Source of the DNA: Alcaligenes faecalis
GTDB taxonomy: Bacteria > Pseudomonadota > Gammaproteobacteria > Burkholderiales > Burkholderiaceae_B
Length of the DNA: 64,000 nt
Direction: 5' to 3'
Assembly (NCBI RefSeq): GCF_005311025.1
Contig: NZ_CP031747.1
Location: 868,001 to 932,000 of the forward strand
The notes beneath the pieces are model-generated. The model searched no databases. It saw only the letters and a program-made list of their open reading frames with translations, and was not told the DNA's origin. The translations under genes and the position numbers were made by a program. Positions within the stretch are counted from its first letter, which is position 1. Each line of letters opens with the position of its first letter. Below, in pieces: positions 26,872-35,627 of the stretch.

Positions 26872-28794
26872 TTACTGACGGCTATCGATCTCTTGCTTCA
26901 ATCGTGCTGAAAAATCGGCTATTGGCATGACGCCCAAGTCCACGCCACCACGCGCACGCACGGCGACTGCGCCGTTTTCACGCTCTTTTTCACCCACGAC
27001 CAGAATATAGGGCACTTTTTGCATACTGTGCTCACGGATTTTACGAGTGATTTTTTCACCACGCAAATCAGAGGAGGCACGGAATCCCATTTTCTTCAGG
27101 TTTTGCGCCACGGATTGAGCATAATCGGCTGAACTTTCGGAAATGCAGCATACCACCACATGCTCAGGAGCCAACCAGGCAGGCAAGGCACCGGCGTGGT
27201 TTTCAATCAGCATGCCGATAAAGCGCTCGAAGGAACCCAAAATAGCACGGTGCAACATGACAGGCACACGACGCTGATCCTGGGCATCCACATACTCGGC
27301 GCCCAAACGGGCCGGCATGGAGAAGTCCACCTGGATGGTGCCACACTGCCAATGACGACCAATGGCATCTTTCAGCGTGTACTCAATCTTCGGACCGTAG
27401 AAAGCGCCCTCGCCTTCCGAGATCTCGAACTCGCAGCCGGTACGGCGCAAGCTTTCGATCAGGGCTTGTTCAGCCTTGTCCCAGACCGCATCGTCACCGA
27501 TACGCTTTTCTGGGCGAGTAGCCACTTTGTACAGAATTTCGGTAAAGCCAAAGTCCGCGTAGACGGCTTGCAACTGAGCGGTAAAGGCAGCGCACTCGTC
27601 TTGCAGTTGGTCTTCGGTACAGAAAATGTGGCCGTCGTCTTGGGTAAAGCCGCGTACGCGCATCATGCCGTGCAAGGCACCCGAGGGTTCGTTGCGATGG
27701 CACTGACCGAACTCGCCGTAGCGGATAGGCAGTTCACGGTAAGAATGCAGACCGGAATTGAAGATTTGCACGTGACCGGGGCAGTTCATGGGCTTCAAGC
27801 CGTAAACACGATTCTCCGACTCAGTCGTGAACATGTTTTCAGCGTAGTTGTCCCAGTGGCCAGTTTTCTTCCACAGCGACAAATCCAGAATTTGCGGTGC
27901 TTTCACTTCCTGGTAGCCATTGTCCTGATAGACACGGCGAATGTATTGTTCGACCTGTTGCCAGATCACCCAACCTTTGGGGTGCCAGAAAATCAGACCG
28001 GGGGCCTCTTCCTGGAAGTGGAACAGATCCAGTTCACGGCCCAGTTTGCGGTGGTCGCGTCGCTCGGCCTCTTCCAGCATGGTCAGATAAGCTTGTTGAT
28101 CTTCCTTGGTCGCCCAGGCAGTTCCGTAAATGCGTTGCAGCATTTCGTTATTGCTGTCGCCACGCCAGTAAGCCCCGGCTACTTTCATCAGCTTGAATAC
28201 TTTCAGCTTGCCAGTAGATGGCACGTGAGGGCCACGGCACAAGTCAATGAAATCGCCTTCGCGGTACAGGCTGATCGGCTCGTTGGACGGAATGGAGGCA
28301 ATGATCTCTGCCTTGTAGTCCTCGCCGATGCTCTTGAAGAACTCGACGGCGTCGTCGCGCAACCACTCTTCGCGGGTAACCACTTCGTCTTTCTTGGCCA
28401 GTTCCGCCATTTTCTTTTCAATGGCTTCCAGATCCTCGGGCGTAAAGGCACGCTTGTAGGAAAAGTCGTAATAAAAGCCGTTGTCAATCACCGGGCCGAT
28501 GGTAACTTGGGCATCCGGAAACAAGCTCTTGACCGCGTAAGCCAGCAAGTGAGCGGTGGAGTGACGAATCAAATCCAGACCGTCAGCGTCTTTGGCGGTG
28601 ATGATGGCCAAATTGCTGTCCTGGTCGATCACATACGAGGTGTCCACCAGACGCGACTCGGTGCCGGGCGTGCCGACACGGCCAGCCAGGGCGGCGCGGC
28701 CCAAGCCAGTACCAATCGAGTTCGCCACTTCGCTGACGGAAACCGGGCCCTGAAACTCTCGCTGGGAGCCATCGGGCAGTGTGATTCGGACCAT
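26872..28794 (-). CDS. thrS: Threonyl-tRNA synthetase
   Basis: A 640-residue class II synthetase. Domains in order are the TGS domain, the editing domain ([11 protein letters not shown]; later the paired Cys/His motif), the catalytic core with the zinc cysteine in MNCPGH, and the C-terminal anticodon-binding domain. It charges tRNA-Thr and edits Ser-tRNA-Thr. AGGA lies just upstream of the ATG, directly after a terminator hairpin. An upstream leader suggests control by threonine attenuation. Confidence 0.97.
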   Translation of the reverse strand: MVRITLPDGSQREFQGPVSVSEVANSIGTGLGRAALAGRVGTPGTESRLVDTSYVIDQDSNLAIITAKDADGLDLIRHSTAHLLAYAVKSLFPDAQVTIGPVIDNGFYYDFSYKRAFTPEDLEAIEKKMAELAKKDEVVTREEWLRDDAVEFFKSIGEDYKAEIIASIPSNEPISLYREGDFIDLCRGPHVPSTGKLKVFKLMKVAGAYWRGDSNNEMLQRIYGTAWATKEDQQAYLTMLEEAERRDHRKLGRELDLFHFQEEAPGLIFWHPKGWVIWQQVEQYIRRVYQDNGYQEVKAPQILDLSLWKKTGHWDNYAENMFTTESENRVYGLKPMNCPGHVQIFNSGLHSYRELPIRYGEFGQCHRNEPSGALHGMMRVRGFTQDDGHIFCTEDQLQDECAAFTAQLQAVYADFGFTEILYKVATRPEKRIGDDAVWDKAEQALIESLRRTGCEFEISEGEGAFYGPKIEYTLKDAIGRHWQCGTIQVDFSMPARLGAEYVDAQDQRRVPVMLHRAILGSFERFIGMLIENHAGALPAWLAPEHVVVCCISESSADYAQSVAQNLKKMGFRASSDLRGEKITRKIREHSMQKVPYILVVGEKERENGAVAVRARGGVDLGVMPIADFSARLKQEIDSRQ

Positions 28795-28810
28795 AACACT
28801 TCCTGAAATA

Positions 28811-28839
28811 AAAAACGCGGCCTTGAAAAAGCCGCGCTT
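28811..28839 (-). terminator. Attenuator terminator in the thrS leader
   Basis: On the minus strand CGCGGC (28836-28831) pairs with GCCGCG (28821-28816) across a short T-rich loop, with a flanking A run and a run of at least six T, seven to ten bases before the thrS ribosome site. It lies between the leader peptide and thrS, so it must be read through for thrS expression. Confidence 0.85.
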
Positions 28840-28876
28840 TTGAATTGAACGTTCTTGGAAAGCAAACGAAACGCTA

Positions 28877-28882
28877 CGCGGC
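28877..28882 (-). promoter_or_regulatory. Predicted antiterminator segment of the thrS leader
   Basis: GCCGCG on the minus strand begins about five bases after the leader-peptide stop codon. It is exactly complementary to the 5' arm of the thrS leader terminator (28836-28831). Pairing would prevent the terminator. A ribosome at the leader stop codon would cover this segment; one stalled at the Thr codons would not. Confidence 0.7.
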
Positions 28883-28887
28883 CACGG

Positions 28888-28923
28888 CTAGATTTGCCGA
28901 CGGGTAGTTCGCGTTGAGTTCAT
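28888..28923 (-). CDS. thrS leader peptide (11 residues, three Thr codons)
   Basis: A short frame on the minus strand reads Met-Asn-Ser-Thr-Arg-Thr-Thr-Arg-Arg-Gln-Ile-stop, with Thr codons ACG, ACT and ACC. GGAAG lies nine bases upstream of the ATG. It is followed by an antiterminator segment and then a T-tailed terminator before thrS, the layout of amino-acid attenuators such as thrL or pheM. The function is inferred from layout; no expression data are available. Confidence 0.72.
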   Translation of the reverse strand: MNSTRTTRRQI

Positions 28924-29025
28924 AAGATTCTGCTTCCCAAATAACACATTTGATTGGATAAGTTTATCACCTTCGCCCGCTATCGCGGCGTTGTATCGCC
29001 ACAAAAACCACATTTGGCAAAGAAT

Positions 29026-29271
29026 TCAGTCCATACGAGGATACCAGCTACGGTAAAAGGCCCATTCTTCGGATTCCGAACCGTCTTTCATCAAGCAGGT
29101 TCCGTAGGCACCACGTCCACTTTCATGAACAATGGTTTGCCCGCCCATGCGCTGACAAAAAGTGGAAGCCAGATTGGCCTGCCCGACTGGTTTGGTGGCC
29201 GTTTGGGGGGAGCTGGCGCATGCCGACAACATCAAAGAACCTGCACAGGCAGAAACTAAGCGGAAAAACAT
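29026..29271 (-). CDS. DUF333-family lipoprotein (first copy)
   Basis: An 81-residue protein. The ATG at 29271 has AAGGAGAAGG upstream and starts a lipoprotein signal (MFFRLVSACAGSLMLSAC). The mature part has the DUF333 pattern: N(L/P)AS-x-(F/Y)C, then GG and a second Cys in YGTCLMKDGS, with EEWAFYR near the end. Function unknown. A paralogue lies about 2.5 kb away (31606-31845). Frames starting further upstream add non-homologous sequence. Confidence 0.85.
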   Translation of the reverse strand: MFFRLVSACAGSLMLSACASSPQTATKPVGQANLASTFCQRMGGQTIVHESGRGAYGTCLMKDGSESEEWAFYRSWYPRMD

Positions 29272-29862
29272 GATTTCCTTCTCCTTGACCTGATGTTTGC
29301 TGATGCCTGACAAATCATTCGAGATGAAGATTGTCCAGGCCGCGTCTGCTGTTAGCGCAGGATTAAAACCCTCAAGCGCTGGTCGCGAAACAGATCGTGG
29401 AAGTAGCTTACTACACTTGTTTGATATGAAAAGTGTGCGAAGGCAAGCGTGCAGCAAAAGCAACACGTCAGGTAAAAGAAGCTGCTGAAATCAAGCGTAA
29501 ATATCGGTGCTTTATTGCAAAGCACGACAAGGCTGGGTGTAGATCAAGAGCGATGCAGCCAAAAAGACAACAAAATAAAGCCCAAAATACCGCAGCCAGC
29601 CAGCATTAATACCATAGGTACATAATCGATCAGATTCGAGGCATTAATCATGGCGTACATCCCAAAGTCCCAACTAAAACAAGCTTGAGAGTATGGTAGC
29701 GGGCCACTTTCAGAACATGAAGTCAACGATTGTCAAGATCCGACACAGAGACAACACAAAGACTAGGATTAGGCTACACAAGCTTACTTTTACGGCAAAA
29801 AACTTCGCAAAAGTGCATAACATGCAACAAAAGGCCAGGAAAAGACGTTTTGTGCCTGCCCC
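29272..29862. other. Region with no well-supported gene
   Basis: About 590 bases that are AT-rich for this genome. Apart from one weak 38-residue hydrophobic frame (29544-29660), nothing convincing is seen. It probably holds the promoter of the first DUF333 gene. Confidence 0.4.
29544..29660 (-). CDS. Possible 38-residue single-helix membrane protein
   Basis: A short frame starting MYAMINASNL and ending in one long hydrophobic helix (MVLMLAGCGILGFILL) and a short basic tail (WLHRS). The ribosome site is weak (GGGA about seven bases upstream). No family was recognised. Composition suggests a real small membrane protein, but the evidence is thin. Confidence 0.3.
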   Translation of the reverse strand: MYAMINASNLIDYVPMVLMLAGCGILGFILLSFWLHRS

Positions 29863-30033
29863 TTATCCATTGAGCATTGTAAAAATGGCGTAAACCACAG
29901 GAACAGCCAAGGGGGTAATCATTAATAAAGCCGTATCTCGTTTCCACGTCTTGGGACGGGTATAACAGAGTGTGACGCCCAGCAGGACTGTCACCAGCAG
30001 ATACAAGCCAATAATAATGATAGTGGCTGCCAT
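29863..30033 (-). CDS. Small two-helix membrane protein (56 residues)
   Basis: A frame of 56 residues with a strong ribosome site (GGGGAGAGG just before the ATG). Two hydrophobic helices (TIIIIGLYLLVTVLLGVTL and LLMITPLAVPVVYAIFTML) flank a basic loop with PKTWKRD. It lies 42 bases after the PfkB kinase gene on the same strand, so it may be cotranscribed. No family was recognised. It is too short for common length cut-offs. Confidence 0.65.
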   Translation of the reverse strand: MAATIIIIGLYLLVTVLLGVTLCYTRPKTWKRDTALLMITPLAVPVVYAIFTMLNG

Positions 30034-30075
30034 ATCCTCTCCCCTTTGTGATTTGTTTTGCTGTGCTTTTGGTAT

Positions 30076-31014
30076 TTACAAAGTCAGGGCTTGCGCTGCG
30101 TCTTGTCCGAACATGGGCGGAAAGGTATTGGCCGCCCACTGTCCTAATCGTGCCGCCGCTGCCTGGCTGGCCAGCTTCAAGGCTTCTGTCGGTTCCAAAC
30201 CCCGTTTCCAGGCCAGGGCAAAGCTGGATAGAAAGGCATCCCCTGCCCCCACCGTTGAGCACACCGCCACCTTGCACACAGGCTCCACATACTGCTGACC
30301 ATTAAAAGCCAACACCGCCCCCTGCACACCCAAGGTGATCAACAAGGCTTGTTGAGGGTGATGCTGCAGACGCGCAGCCAGCTCGCACGCTTCCTGAATC
30401 GATAATTCCAGCTGAATATCGGCGTCCTGAACGCCTGCCAGCATTTGGGCCTCCACCGCATTCAAGCCCAGCACATCTGCGCGTGCGTAGACCTGCTTGA
30501 ATCCCTGGCCTTGATGCTGCAAACACGCCACACTGGGATTTACCACCAGGCAGGCCGAGGTCTCCCTTCTTTCCGCCAAGGCCTGCGCCACGCTTTCCAT
30601 AGGCTGCAAGGCCAAGGGAGCCACATAAATCAGGTCTGCTTGCAAGTCTTGAGCCTGGACACGCAGGCAGGCATTTGCCCCACGTCGTGCCAGCACCGAA
30701 GCACTGCCGGACGGCTCGACCAGGACGATGGCTTTACCGGTGGGCTGATCAGGACAGATCTGCATACTGCTGACGTCCACTCCCAACTGCTCGATATGTG
30801 AACGCAAACGCTCACCCAGGCCGTCTCGACCCAGCGCCCCCAGTAGCCGAACCGACTCGCCTTGCTCCATGAAGCTGGCTGTCGCATTAAGCGCCCCACC
30901 ACCTGGATACAAGTCGATCGAGCCCACTTCCTGCTTGTCGCCACGCGCCAGCTCGGCTGGCATGCCTGAGACCACAATATCAACGGTAATACTGCCAATC
31001 GCTACAAGCTGCAC
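30076..31014 (-). CDS. PfkB-family carbohydrate/nucleoside kinase
   Basis: A 312-residue ribokinase-fold enzyme. The N-terminal motif is PGGGALNATASF and the C-terminal motif STVGAGDAFLSSFAL contains the catalytic aspartate. The substrate (sugar, sugar phosphate or nucleoside such as pseudouridine) cannot be settled from sequence. The GTG at 31014 is preferred, with GAGG six bases upstream, and gives the usual N-terminus VQLVAIGSITVDIVV. A longer frame reaches 31071. Confidence 0.82.
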   Translation of the reverse strand: MQLVAIGSITVDIVVSGMPAELARGDKQEVGSIDLYPGGGALNATASFMEQGESVRLLGALGRDGLGERLRSHIEQLGVDVSSMQICPDQPTGKAIVLVEPSGSASVLARRGANACLRVQAQDLQADLIYVAPLALQPMESVAQALAERRETSACLVVNPSVACLQHQGQGFKQVYARADVLGLNAVEAQMLAGVQDADIQLELSIQEACELAARLQHHPQQALLITLGVQGAVLAFNGQQYVEPVCKVAVCSTVGAGDAFLSSFALAWKRGLEPTEALKLASQAAAARLGQWAANTFPPMFGQDAAQALTL

Positions 31015-31272
31015 CCTGAACCTCGGCCATGAAAAAAGAGAGCATGAATCTGCTTGGAGCAGTATACCCACGGGCGCAAGCAGATAGTCTATGGTGGAAA
31101 ATCAGGGCTGGGCCAGTCGTGCAAAGTCGAACAAGCGCACACATCTTTTCAGCCTGTTTGGGGGCGCAGAATAATCCGACTAATGGTTGATGCAACAGAC
31201 ATCACAAAAATCTGGCTCAAGATAAAAAGACATGCTAAATTACTGTTCATCCATACAGCAAAAAGAAGCATC

Positions 31273-31566
31273 ATGTCCTATACCATCACTTTGCACGACG
31301 CTCCTTCCGATATCACCGAACGCGGCCGCCGCGAGGCTGAGGAGCGTTTTCGCCGCAGCTTAGAAAAAGTCATGCAAGGCCCGGAGGCCGTGGTCCAGGC
31401 CTATCGAGCGTGGCAACTGGCCGAAGAGACGGCAGAGACGGAATTGTCCGGGGAAGACATTGCCCTGGCCAAAAAATGGATTGCCGCCGCCACACGCGCC
31501 ATGAGTGATGGCTTTCGTGATCTGGGCGAGTCCGAAGCGTACTTTGAGGTCCGTATCGAACGCTAA
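31273..31566 (+). CDS. Small helical protein of unknown function
   Basis: A 97-residue, charged, mostly helical protein (MSYTITLHDAPSDITERGRR; later ELSGEDIALAKKWIAAATRA). No family was recognised. The ATG at 31273 is chosen because upstream in-frame codons add a low-complexity, non-coding-looking stretch. It ends just before a terminator shared with the convergent DUF333 gene. It is probably cytosolic, as no signal or membrane helix is seen. Confidence 0.7.
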   Translation: MSYTITLHDAPSDITERGRREAEERFRRSLEKVMQGPEAVVQAYRAWQLAEETAETELSGEDIALAKKWIAAATRAMSDGFRDLGESEAYFEVRIER

Positions 31567-31569
31567 TAT

Positions 31570-31594
31570 AAAAGCCAGCAAATAGCTGGCTTTT
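31570..31594. terminator. Bidirectional terminator between convergent genes
   Basis: AAAAGCCAGC and GCTGGCTTTT form perfect arms around the loop AAATA, giving T runs in both directions. It serves the small helical protein gene (plus) and the second DUF333 gene (minus). Confidence 0.85.
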
Positions 31595-31605
31595 ACGATC
31601 TGGCA

Positions 31606-31845
31606 TCAGGACTTTGCCGAAGGGTGGTCACGGCGCATCAGCTCCCACTCCTCGATCACCGTGCCATCCGGCAAGGTGCACATGCCCACTTGCCCTGTTG
31701 GTGTGTTGACGATATCCAAACGCCCGCCCTTCTCCACGCAATAAGCCGAGGCCGGATTGGCAATACCTACGGGTGGCTGTGTCGAGGCTTGATTGGCGCA
31801 AGCAGACAAGACGCCGACCAGTCCCAGGATTCCCCATTTCTTCAT
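31606..31845 (-). CDS. DUF333-family lipoprotein (second copy)
   Basis: A 79-residue lipoprotein with signal and lipobox MKKWGILGLVGVLSAC. The mature part follows the DUF333 pattern (IANPASAYCVEKGG, then MCTLPDGTVIEEWELMRR). It is clearly related to the copy at 29026-29271, sharing the two cysteines and the EEW segment. GGAG lies six bases upstream of the ATG at 31845. Function unknown. Confidence 0.87.
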   Translation of the reverse strand: MKKWGILGLVGVLSACANQASTQPPVGIANPASAYCVEKGGRLDIVNTPTGQVGMCTLPDGTVIEEWELMRRDHPSAKS

Positions 31846-31890
31846 CGTGTTCTCCGGATAAACTCTGTACTGCAGTGTACTGTGCACGGA

Positions 31891-32409
<519 letters not shown>

Positions 32410-32476
32410 ATCGCGTACAGTTTCCACCTTGGCCACCACACTAATACGATTACTGGCACCAAGCCCAGTCCCAGTC

Positions 32477-33235
32477 TTACAGCTTGCGCGCTTCAAACGA
32501 AATAATTCCGTCCGTGTCCTGCGGAGTCTTGCCGTACTGATACCCGCCGGAGATAACAATCTCGCCAAAACCCACTTGCTCCAGCGCCATGCGCAGTTCC
32601 TGAACACCCCACCAACGCAGCGAGAACTGTTCCAGCTGGGTTTCCAGCAAGACACCATGCTCCCACAACTCGTAGCGATGCATTTCACGGCTTACCTGAG
32701 CGCAATAGTCCTTGTCCAAGGCGGTGGCATTGAGAGTAATAAGCCCATGCGGAGCGGCCGACCAAGTCCGCATGCCTGGATGCACACTCAAAATCGCCGC
32801 CACCGGGTCCAGATCCAGCAACAGTCGCCCACCTGACTTCAGGCTGGCATGAAAACGGCTTAGCGCGGCCATGCCTTGCTCAAACGAATCCAGAAGCTGA
32901 AAAGAGCCAGCCGGCACCACAATCGCCTCCAAGGAGCGGTCTGCTGTGAAATCCGTAAAACCGGCCAGTTGAAGCTGTGTCGTCAAAGAGCGCAGCTCCA
33001 ATTCACGGTGGCAATAATCCAGCATTTCCTGCGACAGATCGAAGCCGCTGATATCCAGCCCCGCCTGCAACAAGGGAATCAGAATGCGCCCTGTGCCTAC
33101 TGCGGGTTCCAGAATGGGTCCGCTTGTGCCTTGCAAGCGCTCCAGGTAGTACTCCACATCCCCGAAAGAGCGTCCTACCGGCTTGTCCAGGTGATATACC
33201 AAAGAAGCCAGCTTGCCGTAGCGATTGTTCATCAT
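32477..33235 (-). CDS. Class I SAM-dependent methyltransferase
   Basis: A 252-residue protein with motif I LEPAVGTGRILIPLLQ, the acidic ISGFDLSQEML strand and the later GGRLLLDLDP segment typical of the family. The substrate is unknown. It lies downstream of the nfeD-type gene (23-base gap) on the same strand, and the WG-repeat gene follows. Confidence 0.88.
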   Translation of the reverse strand: MMNNRYGKLASLVYHLDKPVGRSFGDVEYYLERLQGTSGPILEPAVGTGRILIPLLQAGLDISGFDLSQEMLDYCHRELELRSLTTQLQLAGFTDFTADRSLEAIVVPAGSFQLLDSFEQGMAALSRFHASLKSGGRLLLDLDPVAAILSVHPGMRTWSAAPHGLITLNATALDKDYCAQVSREMHRYELWEHGVLLETQLEQFSLRWWGVQELRMALEQVGFGEIVISGGYQYGKTPQDTDGIISFEARKL

Positions 33236-33258
33236 TGTTCTACATCCTGCTATTTGTC

Positions 33259-33711
33259 TTACTCAACAGCCTGAACACGCATTTCGGCGCCTTCCACCGC
33301 CAAGACCACAACCGCAGCGCCCTGCTCCAGGTTTTGGGTCGCTGTGGCACTGTAATAACTATCGTTGAGCCGAATACGTCCACGGCCGTTCACAAAGCTT
33401 TCGCTGACCTGCGCGCGAGCCCCCACATAGGCGCTCAAGCCGGTATTCAAAATATCAGGCTGATTGGCCCGGCTGCGTCGTTGCCAACGTACACCAACGA
33501 CCACCCACCCCAACATGGCCACGGCCAGAATCAGCCATTGCAACCAGGAGGGAGCATCCGGCCAGGCGGCGGCAAACAAGCCCACCGTCAAAGCCCCCAA
33601 ACCCAGCCACAGCAGATAGACGCCAGAGATGACGACCTCGGCAGCGATCAGCACGACGCCAGACACCAGCCAGTACCAAAAGGAATCAAAAATGAATGAC
33701 AAGATCAGCAC
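33259..33711 (-). CDS. NfeD-like membrane protein
   Basis: A 150-residue protein with two to three N-terminal membrane helices and a C-terminal OB-fold (GARAQVSESFVNGRGRIRLN) typical of short NfeD proteins. NfeD partners stomatin/SPFH proteins in membrane quality control. Here the SPFH gene is directly upstream (14-base gap), the classic pair. Confidence 0.9.
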   Translation of the reverse strand: MLILSFIFDSFWYWLVSGVVLIAAEVVISGVYLLWLGLGALTVGLFAAAWPDAPSWLQWLILAVAMLGWVVVGVRWQRRSRANQPDILNTGLSAYVGARAQVSESFVNGRGRIRLNDSYYSATATQNLEQGAAVVVLAVEGAEMRVQAVE

Positions 33712-33725
33712 CTCCAGCTATCCGC

Positions 33726-34652
33726 TTAGCCTTGTCCCAACTTGCTGCCGGTGGTCTTGAGCAGCTCGGTCACACCTGCCACCGCACCGGTAATGCCGCT
33801 GGCCTCCAAAGGCATCAGCACCAGCTTGCTATTGGGGCCCGTGCCCACATCACGCAAGGCTTCCACATACTTCAGGCCCACAAAGTATTGCAGGGCTTGT
33901 ACATCACCGCTCTTGATGGCTTCGGACACTTCGCGGGTTGCACGGGCTTCGGCCTCGGCTTCACGCTCACGCGCTTCAGCACGCAAGATAGCGGATTGCT
34001 TTTCACCCTCCGCACGCAACACAGCCGCTTGCTTCTCCCCTTCGGCTTGCAGCACTTCGGCTTCTTTCTGGCCGCTGGCCTTGGTCACGGCAGCACGACG
34101 ATGACGCTCAGCCGTCATCTGCAGGTTCATGGCTTCCTGCAACTCGGGAGCCATATTCAAATCACGGATTTCCACGCGGGTAACTTTCACCCCCCAAGGT
34201 GTCGTCGCTGCATCCACCGCTGCCAGCAGGCGATCGTTAATCACTTCGCGATTGGACAGCATGTGATCCAGTTCCATCGAACCCAGGACCGAACGCAGGT
34301 TGGTGGTGGTCAGGTTCACAATCGCCATTTCCAGGTGATCAATCTCATAGGCAGCCTGGGCAGCATTGTCGATGCGATAAAACACGACACCATCAGCCGT
34401 CACGGCCACGTTGTCGCGGGAAATCACATTTTGCGAGGGAACATCCAGCACGGATTCCATCATTTTGAGCTTGCGGCCCACGCGGTCCATAAAAGGGACC
34501 AGCAAGGACAAGCCCGGCGTCAGGGTGCGGGTGTAGCGACCAAAGCGCTCGACCGTCCATTGCTGGCCCTGAGGCACAACTTTGACCCCAGCCATCACCA
34601 CGACCACAGCCAAGAACGCCAACATCACCACAAAAGTAAAGGAGCCACTCAT
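33726..34652 (-). CDS. SPFH/stomatin-family protein (QmcA-like)
   Basis: A 308-residue protein. One N-terminal membrane helix is followed by the SPFH domain (VVPQGQQWTVERFGRYTRTL) and a long coiled coil rich in E/A/K (EAREREAEAEARATREV). A C-terminal hydrophobic segment follows. It forms large membrane-bound assemblies that affect proteases and membrane domains. It forms a two-gene unit with NfeD. Confidence 0.93.
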   Translation of the reverse strand: MSGSFTFVVMLAFLAVVVVMAGVKVVPQGQQWTVERFGRYTRTLTPGLSLLVPFMDRVGRKLKMMESVLDVPSQNVISRDNVAVTADGVVFYRIDNAAQAAYEIDHLEMAIVNLTTTNLRSVLGSMELDHMLSNREVINDRLLAAVDAATTPWGVKVTRVEIRDLNMAPELQEAMNLQMTAERHRRAAVTKASGQKEAEVLQAEGEKQAAVLRAEGEKQSAILRAEAREREAEAEARATREVSEAIKSGDVQALQYFVGLKYVEALRDVGTGPNSKLVLMPLEASGITGAVAGVTELLKTTGSKLGQG

Positions 34653-34875
34653 GTCGTCACCATCTCCAAGAACACAACTAAAAAAGCGATTCTAGCCCAG
34701 CCTTAATGACAGATCTGCTAAAGCGGATGTTTGACCGCCCCATAGCCTATCCATGTCCCATTTGACCGGGCAGGAGCTAAAGAGAAATGCGGACAAGCTA
34801 GACGAAAGGGACGCAGCCGGAGAAAACCGTTGCGCCTTTAAGGACAGATAGAACCCGAAAAAACGAGCGGCTGAC

Positions 34876-35466
34876 TCAATTCAAAATATCGTACAAACGG
34901 AAAATCCACAGCCCTTTATAGACTATCGTCAGCACCACCAAGGCCGCCTGATAGCGCTTGCTGGGCACCACCATGGCGATCAGACCCATGACAATGAACA
35001 CGGCTTGCTGCAAGGGGTATTCCACACCCAGCGACAAGAAATACTCTTTTCCTTTAATGGCTGTATCGACCAGGTCCATAAGCTGAATCAGCACAAAAAA
35101 GCCGTAAAGCGAGCGCCGCCGGGTCTGGAAATAATCCTCGAAACCGCGGTATTCCTCCATATTGGACGGAAACAGCAAGGACGCCATGATGGCAAACACA
35201 CAGGTATACAAAATCAGGAAAAAATACAGCTGAAAGGACCAGACCTGCACTTTCACCAGACTGAACTCATACCACCAAAAATGGATAATCGTCAGGAACA
35301 GATACAGCACCCACCCCAAGTGAATGGGATAGACACGCTTGGCTTTGGGGTGTTGGATGAATTCAGAGACGCCTACGATCAGTCTGGAAATGCTGATACC
35401 CAGCACCATGCCAATGATGATGCGTACGTGGACAAAATGCTCTGGATGGATCAACTCTGGCGGCAC
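34876..35466 (-). CDS. Multi-spanning membrane protein of unknown function
   Basis: About 196 residues with five to six membrane helices. Aromatic-rich segments such as IIHFWWYEFSLVKVQVWSFQ stand out, with a polar loop FEDYFQTRRR between helices. No family was recognised with confidence. The GTG at 35466 has AAGGA six bases upstream; GTG at 35499 would extend the protein by 11 residues. It stands alone, with 223 gene-free bases downstream before the SPFH gene. Confidence 0.7.
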   Translation of the reverse strand: MPPELIHPEHFVHVRIIIGMVLGISISRLIVGVSEFIQHPKAKRVYPIHLGWVLYLFLTIIHFWWYEFSLVKVQVWSFQLYFFLILYTCVFAIMASLLFPSNMEEYRGFEDYFQTRRRSLYGFFVLIQLMDLVDTAIKGKEYFLSLGVEYPLQQAVFIVMGLIAMVVPSKRYQAALVVLTIVYKGLWIFRLYDILN

Positions 35467-35627
35467 GCGCTGTCCTTGCAAAGTGGCTAATCCTGGCACA
35501 CCTTAACAGAGTCATTGCAGGGCTCCAAGCGCGTAATTTCCCGCTAAGAGCCCTGATATTTGCGTGATTATCTTGCGTCCCTTCGTCAAAATCAATCTAC
35601 TCTTTTGCCAAAGAGAGCGGTCAAGCC

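Noticed and set aside
29774-30277. 167-residue minus frame overlapping the PfkB gene end
   Set aside because: It overlaps both the PfkB kinase and the better-supported 56-residue membrane protein, in another frame, and is Gly/Ser-rich without a domain.
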